Origin: JAWOJB01 sp046484325
Lineage (GTDB): Bacteria; Actinomycetota; Acidimicrobiia; Spongiisociales; ZC4RG35
Assembly: GCA_046484325.1 (NCBI GenBank)
Contig: JAWOJB010000048.1
Coordinates: 1 to 11,378, forward strand
Direction of reading: 5' to 3'
DNA: 11,378 nucleotides
The stretch's first letter is position 1, and each line of letters starts with the position of its first letter. This document shows positions 7,834 to 11,378 of the stretch, piece by piece. Position numbers and translations under genes: made by a program. The notes under the pieces are model-generated. The model worked only from the letters and a program-made list of their open reading frames with translations, was not told where the DNA came from and searched no databases.

Positions 7834-8289
7834 ATGCGATGCCCCCACTGCGGAGCCGCCGACAGTCGCGTCGTCGACAGCCGGCCCGCCGACGATCAGG
7901 CGGCGATCCGGCGGCGACGAGAGTGCCTGGCCTGCGGGCGCCGTTTCACGACCTATGAACGCGTGGTTCCGGTTCTCGTGGTGAGGAAGCGAAGCGGGCG
8001 ATTGGAGCCGTTCTCCGCCGAGAAGCTGCGCACCGGCGTGGCGGCGGCGCTCGCGGACCGGCCGGTGACCGGGTCGCAGGTAGACGAGCTGATCGCCGGC
8101 ATCGAGTCGGCCGTGGCGACGGCAGGGGGCCCGGTCGCCACCGATGTGATCGGCCGGCAGGTGCTGGCGGGGCTCAGAGAGCTCGACGAGGTCGCCTTCC
8201 TCCGGTTCGCCAGCGTGTACGAGGAGTTCCAACGGGCCGACGACTTCGAACGGGCGCTGGAACAGCTCGAGGTCAGCGAGGAGCGCTGA
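7834..8289 (+). CDS. nrdR: NrdR, transcriptional repressor of ribonucleotide reductase genes
   Basis: NrdR senses ATP/dATP and represses nrd operons by binding NrdR boxes, adjusting dNTP supply. The 151-residue protein has the usual length. Its N-terminal zinc ribbon has C3, C6, C31 and C34 (MRCPHCGAADSRVVDSR and CLACGRRFTTYER). An ATP-cone domain follows at about residues 46-136 (VVRKRSGRLEPFSAEKLRTG). The start is the ATG before the first CPHC pair; an open frame further upstream belongs to the shadow of the LysM gene. It lies 37 bases after the LysM stop and probably has its own leaderless promoter. The lexA-nrdR proximity is a widespread actinobacterial arrangement. The 3' end overlaps the convergent hypothetical gene by 17 bases. 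Confidence 0.96.
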   Translation: MRCPHCGAADSRVVDSRPADDQAAIRRRRECLACGRRFTTYERVVPVLVVRKRSGRLEPFSAEKLRTGVAAALADRPVTGSQVDELIAGIESAVATAGGPVATDVIGRQVLAGLRELDEVAFLRFASVYEEFQRADDFERALEQLEVSEER

Positions 8290-9379
8290 GCCCTTCCATG
8301 CCGGCGCGCAGCTGGGCGAGCGCGGTACTCGTCCACACCTCGGCCTCGGCAGCGGTGACCGTCAGCTCGTCACGCAGATCGCGGAACACCTGTTCCATCC
8401 GCGAGATGGCAGCCGCCGCTCCGGCGCGGTCGCCCTGGCGAACGGCGGCCAGGTAGCGGGCGACCAGGTCGTCCAGTTCGGGCCTGAGCTCGGTGAGAAG
8501 CGAACGGTGACTCGAGACGAGCTCGTGCTGAGGGGCCTGGGCCAGCGCCTCGTCGACCATGCCGAGCCAGGCGGCCAATTCGGCGGCCAGGCCTCCCGCC
8601 TCGATGGCGTCGGCGCGCACGGGCAAATCCGGGGGGCGGAGCGCGCTCTCGAGCAAGGCCCGGTAGGCGTCGACCGCCGCCACGGCGTCCTCGATCGAGG
8701 ACGCCGTCCCGGCGAGCTCCGAGGCCCGAGCCCGTTCGTTGCCGAAATCGCCGGCGTCGAGCCCGCCGGCGGCGAGGAGGAGCCTCCTCGATGCCGCCTC
8801 GAAATCACCCAGATCGGCCACCAGCACGGCCCGATCTCCTCCCGCCGTGAACACGGCGGCCGTCGAGCTCCCGAGGGCTTCCGAGGCCAGCGCGAGCTGG
8901 TCCAGGGCGGTGGCGAACTCGGCGGCCGCCTCGGCCTGCTGCTGCTCGGCGAGGTAGCGATACCCGTACCAGCCACCGGCGACCAGCAGGGCAACGACGG
9001 GGATGATGAGCAACCGATGCCACCTGGCACGCTTGTCCAGCCGCTTGAGATCCCCGTCGGTGGGCGCCCACCCCAGTTCGGTCAGCGAGTGCTCCTCGGT
9101 CTCGGCCCACAGGCGGTCGACGAGAGCGTGCGATGCCTCGAGCACCGAACCGGTGGCGAGCTGTCGGGTGGTGGCGGGCTGGGACTGTCGGCGGGCGGCC
9201 GGAGCGGAGGTGGTGGAGGGCAACGAACGGCCGGTCGACGGCTGGTCGGCCTGGCCGTCACGGGCATGCCGACCGCGCCCAGCGGACACGGTGGATGGGT
9301 CGACAGGATGGCCGAGGAGACAGCTGCCCCCACGGACGGTCACCGTCGCGAGACAGCGGGTACAGTAGCCGTGCGCCAT
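8273..9379 (-). CDS. hypothetical single-pass membrane protein with N-terminal Cys/His cluster
   Basis: I do not recognise a named family. The 368-residue product begins MAHGYCTRCL. A possible metal site is formed by C6, C9, C20 and H24 (CxxC...C...H, with CLLGHPVD). A low-complexity Ser/Thr/Pro/Arg/Gln linker spans about 28-78, then a charged amphipathic stretch (80-118). One transmembrane helix is at about 122-143 (HRLLIIPVVALLVAGGWYGY). A long Ala/Leu-rich helical domain (145-360) is probably extracytoplasmic, with helices resembling a coiled-coil bundle. With the zinc-like end inside the cell it could be a sensor or scaffold, but no function is claimed. The ATG at 9379 has GGAG seven bases upstream on the minus strand. 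It is divergent from dut (43-bp gap) and its 3' end overlaps nrdR by 17 bases. The reading frame is supported by a coherent composition, a clear membrane helix and a good ribosome site. Confidence 0.8.
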   Translation of the reverse strand: MAHGYCTRCLATVTVRGGSCLLGHPVDPSTVSAGRGRHARDGQADQPSTGRSLPSTTSAPAARRQSQPATTRQLATGSVLEASHALVDRLWAETEEHSLTELGWAPTDGDLKRLDKRARWHRLLIIPVVALLVAGGWYGYRYLAEQQQAEAAAEFATALDQLALASEALGSSTAAVFTAGGDRAVLVADLGDFEAASRRLLLAAGGLDAGDFGNERARASELAGTASSIEDAVAAVDAYRALLESALRPPDLPVRADAIEAGGLAAELAAWLGMVDEALAQAPQHELVSSHRSLLTELRPELDDLVARYLAAVRQGDRAGAAAAISRMEQVFRDLRDELTVTAAEAEVWTSTALAQLRAGMEGLSAPR

Positions 9380-9422
9380 TCGGTTGCTCCGTGGTCAGTC
9401 CGCCCGACCGCCCCACGTTCTC

Positions 9423-9860
9423 ATGGCCCATCAGCAGGTTAGCTTCATCCGTCTCCATCCGCAGGCTTCGCCGCCGGCCCAGGCCCACACCGGCGACGCC
9501 GCCTTCGACCTGGCCGCGTCCGAGTCGGTGGTCCTGGCTCCTGGCGCATGGGCCGCGGTCGGGACCGGGCTCGCGATGGCCATCCCGGCCGGCTGGGCCG
9601 GGCTCGTGCTCCCTCGCAGCGGCCATGCCCTTCGCCACGGGGTGGGGGTGGTCAACGGTCCCGGGCTCATCGACGCCGGCTATCGGGGCGAAATCCGGGT
9701 GCTGCTGATCAACCACGGCAACGAGACCGTCTCCTTCGAGCCTGGCGACCGTGTCGCCCAGCTCATGGTTCTCCCCGTCCCGGAACTCGAGTTCGTCGAG
9801 GTGGACGAGCTCCCGGTGACCAGCCGCGGGGCCGGAGGCTTTGGTTCCACGGGTCGGTGA
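9423..9860 (+). CDS. dut: dUTP diphosphatase (dUTPase)
   Basis: Dut hydrolyses dUTP to dUMP and pyrophosphate, keeping uracil out of DNA and providing dUMP for thymidylate synthesis. The 145-residue product carries all five trimeric-dUTPase motifs. These are motif 1 DAAFDLA (25-31), motif 2 PRSGHAL (64-70), motif 3 around NGPGLIDAGYRGE with the catalytic aspartate D84, motif 4 GDRVAQLMVLP (108-118) and motif 5 RGAGGFGSTG (135-144). Motif 1 has Ala-Phe where Gly-Tyr or Gly-Leu is more usual, a mild oddity. ATG 9423 was chosen because the family starts close to the first beta strand; an in-frame TTG at 9384 would add 13 residues. There is no clear Shine-Dalgarno before 9423. A TACAGT -10-like sequence lies at 9361-9366. 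The tRNA operon promoter begins just after its stop. Confidence 0.94.
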   Translation: MAHQQVSFIRLHPQASPPAQAHTGDAAFDLAASESVVLAPGAWAAVGTGLAMAIPAGWAGLVLPRSGHALRHGVGVVNGPGLIDAGYRGEIRVLLINHGNETVSFEPGDRVAQLMVLPVPELEFVEVDELPVTSRGAGGFGSTGR

Positions 9861-9865
9861 GGCGT

Positions 9866-9893
9866 TTGGTGGGCGCGGCCTGCGGGCTACACT
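9866..9893 (+). promoter_or_regulatory. promoter of the Gly-Cys-Val tRNA operon
   Basis: TTGGTG (9866-9871) and TACACT (9888-9893) are spaced by 16 bases, 13 bases ahead of the tRNA-Gly 5' end. It begins directly after the dut stop. Confidence 0.7.
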
Positions 9894-9905
9894 GATGGAT
9901 CCCCT

Positions 9906-9981
9906 GCGGAAGTAGCTCAGTTGGTAGAGCGCAACCTTGCCAAGGTTGAGGTCGCGGGTTCGAGCCCCGTCTTCCGCTCCA
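9906..9981 (+). tRNA. tRNA-Gly(GCC)
   Basis: This is a full cloverleaf of 76 nt. Acceptor arms GCGGAAG and CTTCCGC pair perfectly. The anticodon stem CAACC/GGTTG closes loop TTGCCAA with anticodon GCC, and the T-loop GTTCGAGCC is normal. The discriminator is T and the CCA end is encoded (9979-9981). Confidence 0.97.
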
Positions 9982-10025
9982 GGACCGGTATGGGCCGGTC
10001 CCTCTCGGTCCCAAACGGGATCGAT

Positions 10026-10099
10026 GGCGACGTGGCCGAGTGGTTAGGCGCGGGTCTGCAAAACCCGTCACCCCGGTTCAATTCCGGGCGTCGCCTCCA
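10026..10099 (+). tRNA. tRNA-Cys(GCA)
   Basis: The 74-nt cloverleaf has perfect acceptor arms GGCGACG and CGTCGCC. The anticodon stem CGGGT/ACCCG closes loop CTGCAAA with anticodon GCA. The discriminator is T, and CCA is encoded (10097-10099). It lies 44 bases after tRNA-Gly with no terminator between, so co-transcription is likely. Confidence 0.97.
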
Positions 10100-10108
10100 G
10101 CCATCCGA

Positions 10109-10180
10109 GGGCCCTTAGCTCAGAGGGAGAGCGCTTCCCTGACACGGAAGAGGTCAGTGGTTCAATTCCACTAGGGCCCA
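10109..10180 (+). tRNA. tRNA-Val(GAC)
   Basis: Acceptor arms GGGCCCT and AGGGCCC pair perfectly. The anticodon stem CTTCC/GGAAG closes loop CTGACAC with anticodon GAC. The discriminator is A, followed by CGA rather than CCA, so this is the only tRNA here whose CCA must be added after transcription. It lies nine bases after tRNA-Cys, the last gene of the operon before the terminator. Confidence 0.97.
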
Positions 10181-10183
10181 CGA

Positions 10184-10211
10184 CGAAACCCCCGCTCGAG
10201 CGGGGGTTTCG
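10184..10211 (+). terminator. rho-independent terminator of the tRNA operon
   Basis: A perfect 28-base palindrome has left arm CGAAACCCCCGCTC and its exact complement. The GC-rich core is flanked by AAA on the left and TTT on the right arm. It starts three bases after the tRNA-Val(GAC) end. The U-run is short (three), as is common in GC-rich bacteria, and the symmetry allows use from either side. Confidence 0.85.
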
Positions 10212-10314
10212 CGCGTCCGGGGATCGGGCCACCACGGCATCGGCCCGAACTCGGCGTGTCGATAATGGGCGAGTAAGGTGGCTCTCGTCATCGCGGAAAC
10301 CGGAGGTTCAGACC

Positions 10315-10710
10315 ATGGCGATGTCCGACGAGCACAAGGCGGCACTTGCCCAGGGGCGACGGGAATCCCGCGCCGTCAAGGCGTACCTCGAGGCGCTGGC
10401 GTCCAAGCGACCGGGGCGGCCCGTCACGCCCGAGAGCATTCGGCAGAAGGTGGAGAGTCTCGAAGCTCGGATCACATCGGAGTCCGACCCCCTCAAGCGA
10501 CTCGAACTGCGGCAGTCGCGGTTGGATGCCGAAGAAGCACTCGAGAGCGCCGAGGCCTCGGCCAACCTCGAGGAACTCGAGGCGGACTTCGCCGAAGTGG
10601 CAAGGTCCTACAGCGACCGCAAGGGTATCTCCTACTCGGTTTGGCGGGACGAGGGCGTACCTGCGTCCGTGTTGAAGGCGGCCGGTATCCCCCGGACCCG
10701 AAGGGCCTGA
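10315..10710 (+). CDS. hypothetical small charged helical protein
   Basis: The 131-residue product, MAMSDEHKAALAQGRRESRAV onward, has no signal peptide or membrane helix. A basic N-terminal helix (about 3-30) is followed by a KRPGRPVTPESI linker (31-42). A predicted coiled coil spans about 43-95, rich in Glu, Leu, Arg and Ala. The compact tail SYSVWRDEGVPASVLKAAGI (about 105-125) looks like a small helix-turn-helix-like unit. Similar uncharacterised proteins seem familiar from Actinomycetota, with the tail the best-kept part, but I cannot name a family. ATG 10315 has GGAGG eight bases upstream; the next ATG at 10321 is too far from it. GATAAT at 10261-10266 is a possible -10. It ends nine bases from the end of the convergent metallopeptidase gene. 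The composition suggests a nucleic-acid or ribosome-associated role, but this is speculation. Confidence 0.8.
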   Translation: MAMSDEHKAALAQGRRESRAVKAYLEALASKRPGRPVTPESIRQKVESLEARITSESDPLKRLELRQSRLDAEEALESAEASANLEELEADFAEVARSYSDRKGISYSVWRDEGVPASVLKAAGIPRTRRA

Positions 10711-10719
10711 CCCGAGTCG

Positions 10720-11091
10720 TCAATCCCAACCCAGCTCGTGGAGTCGATCGTCATCGATCCCGAGATGGTGGGCGATTTCGTGGAGAACCGTCGTCCTGAT
10801 CTCGGCTTCGAGTGCGTGCCGCTCGAGGCCGAGATCGAGGTGGGATTGGCGAAAGACGACGATGCGATCGGGAAGGGCTCCCCAATAGTCGGCCGAGCGG
10901 TCGTGGAGCGATACCCCCTCGTAGATCCCGAGGAGTCCGGTGTCATCTGGGTCCTGTTCGGCCGTAGGGTGTTCCTCGACCACGACGATCAGATTGTCGA
11001 GCTTCTCGACGACCCACTCGGGTAACTCCTCGAGCACCTGGTCCACGACCGCTTCGAAATCCGATCTTCGCATCCTCCGGCATTCAACCAT
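10720..11091 (-). CDS. Zincin_1-type metallopeptidase family protein
   Basis: The 123-residue product ends with HEIAHHLGIDDDRLHELGWD, an extended HExxH zinc-peptidase motif with H104, E105 and H108. This is the hallmark of the small Zincin_1 (MPN555-like) metallopeptidase family common in actinobacteria, whose substrates are unknown to me. Typical upstream blocks are present: an N-terminal helix FEAVVDQVLEELPEWV, the strand LDNLIVVVEEHP, the GIYEG motif and the PDRIVVFRQSHLD segment. There is no signal peptide, so it is likely cytoplasmic. The start is uncertain: ATG 11091 gives the full length, and ATG 11073 has GGAGG directly against it, which is too close for a normal ribosome site. The gene lies between two tRNA loci, convergent with the preceding hypothetical gene. 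Confidence 0.88.
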   Translation of the reverse strand: MVECRRMRRSDFEAVVDQVLEELPEWVVEKLDNLIVVVEEHPTAEQDPDDTGLLGIYEGVSLHDRSADYWGALPDRIVVFRQSHLDLGLERHALEAEIRTTVLHEIAHHLGIDDDRLHELGWD

Positions 11092-11116
11092 CGGCGGCGC
11101 CCGGGGCGCGGACGGG

Positions 11117-11122
11117 TAGACT
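11117..11122 (+). promoter_or_regulatory. candidate -10 element of tRNA-Val(CAC)
   Basis: TAGACT in the context GGGTAGACT lies ten bases before the tRNA and resembles the TACACT boxes elsewhere in the window. No good -35 is visible; the upstream bases form the start region of the divergent metallopeptidase gene. Confidence 0.45.
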
Positions 11123-11132
11123 TCCCGAGCTC

Positions 11133-11207
11133 GGGCGCTTAGCTCAGCGGGAGAGCGCTGCCTTCACACGGCAGAGGTCACAGGTTCGATCCCTGTAGCG
11201 CCCACCA
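11133..11207 (+). tRNA. tRNA-Val(CAC)
   Basis: The 75-nt cloverleaf has perfect acceptor arms GGGCGCT and AGCGCCC. The anticodon stem CTGCC/GGCAG closes loop TTCACAC with anticodon CAC. The discriminator is A and CCA is encoded (11205-11207). It reads GUG, a frequent codon in high-GC genomes, and is a single-gene unit separate from the Gly-Cys-Val operon. Confidence 0.97.
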
Positions 11208-11210
11208 CGC

Positions 11211-11236
11211 GAAACCCCTGGTAGACAGGGGGTTTC
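11211..11236 (+). terminator. rho-independent terminator after tRNA-Val(CAC)
   Basis: GAAACCCCTG (11211-11220) pairs with CAGGGGGTTTC (11226-11236) around loop GTAGA, with one bulged G. It starts three bases after the tRNA end and has the same GAAACCCC/GGGGTTTC design as the terminator at 10184-10211. Confidence 0.8.
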
Positions 11237-11378
11237 TGTGCGTTTGGCGGGTGTCGTTCCTGGGCCGGGAAGCGACTCAGGACGCGCATAGGACGCGTCT
11301 TGTCGGCGACGATGGGGATGAGTCGACGATTGACCCATCGAGCGCAGACCCCAGACGCGGCGCCCGGGTCGTTCGCTA
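11237..11378. other. end of window, no supported gene
   Basis: These bases contain a repeated AGGACGCG and a short open frame from ATG 11312 to the window edge (22 codons, beginning MGMSRRLTH). There is no ribosome site before it and no recognisable product, so no gene is called. Confidence 0.5.

Noticed and set aside
8507..9442. 311-codon plus-strand frame opposite the hypothetical membrane protein
   Set aside because: It is Gly/Arg/Gln-rich without domains and lacks a ribosome site. The minus-strand gene has a clear transmembrane helix, Cys/His cluster and Shine-Dalgarno.
9763..10071. Minus-strand frame ending across tRNA-Gly, with peptide GSNPRPQPWQGCALPTELLP
   Set aside because: This is the familiar false peptide made by translating the reverse strand of a tRNA gene.
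11144..11338. Minus-strand frame containing RYRDRTCDLCRVKAALS
   Set aside because: It is a well-known spurious protein from the antisense strand of tRNA-Val, not a gene.
11133..11378. tRNA-Val(CAC) as an integration site for a mobile element
   Set aside because: No repeat of the tRNA 3' end and no integrase are present in the short sequence after it. The tRNA has its own intact terminator.

Overview
The window is about 11.4 kb of high-GC bacterial chromosome that reads as ordinary, densely packed core genome. Gene content and order (recA - rny - miaB - miaA - dapF, then lexA, a LysM gene and nrdR) follow the conserved recA/lexA neighbourhood of Actinomycetota. The GAAC-N4-GTTC LexA sites also fit that phylum. 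A gene for RNase Y inside this cluster suggests a deep-branching lineage such as Acidimicrobiia rather than Mycobacterium or Streptomyces. The placement is inferred from content only; no search was run.

Left arm (1-6649, plus strand): the 3' part of recA is interrupted by a full-length, in-frame intein (350-1432) at the same place as the Mycobacterium leprae RecA intein. A 219-nt intergenic region holding a strong 14-bp hairpin separates recA from rny (RNase Y). Then come miaB, miaA and dapF, each overlapping the gene before it by exactly four bases (ATGA, CTGA, ATGA). The middle overlap implies that miaA starts at a CTG codon. recX, usually next to recA, and hflX, often after dapF, are absent.

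SOS module (6667-7796): lexA (minus strand) and a small LysM membrane protein (plus strand) diverge from a 146-bp region containing four LexA-box-like palindromes. Both divergent promoters can be read. The LysM gene has a LexA box in its -35/-10 spacer and another at its predicted start site. By position, architecture and regulation it is a YneA/DivS/Rv2719c-type SOS cell-division inhibitor candidate. RecA, LexA and this effector thus sit within 8 kb, and RecA activity depends on protein splicing.

Right arm (7834-11378): nrdR (repressor of ribonucleotide reductase genes) converges on a hypothetical single-pass membrane protein with an N-terminal Cys/His cluster. dut (dUTPase) is transcribed divergently from that gene. 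A tRNA operon follows (Gly-GCC, Cys-GCA, Val-GAC) with a clear promoter and terminator. Next are a small uncharacterised helical protein and a convergent Zincin_1-type metallopeptidase, then tRNA-Val-CAC with its own terminator. The last ~140 bases hold no supported gene.

Functionally the window groups DNA repair and damage control (RecA, LexA, LysM effector, Dut, NrdR) with RNA decay and tRNA modification (RNase Y, MiaB, MiaA, which act in sequence on tRNA A37) and lysine/cell-wall precursor synthesis (DapF). No transposon, CRISPR array, integrase or phage gene was seen. The intein is the only mobile element.
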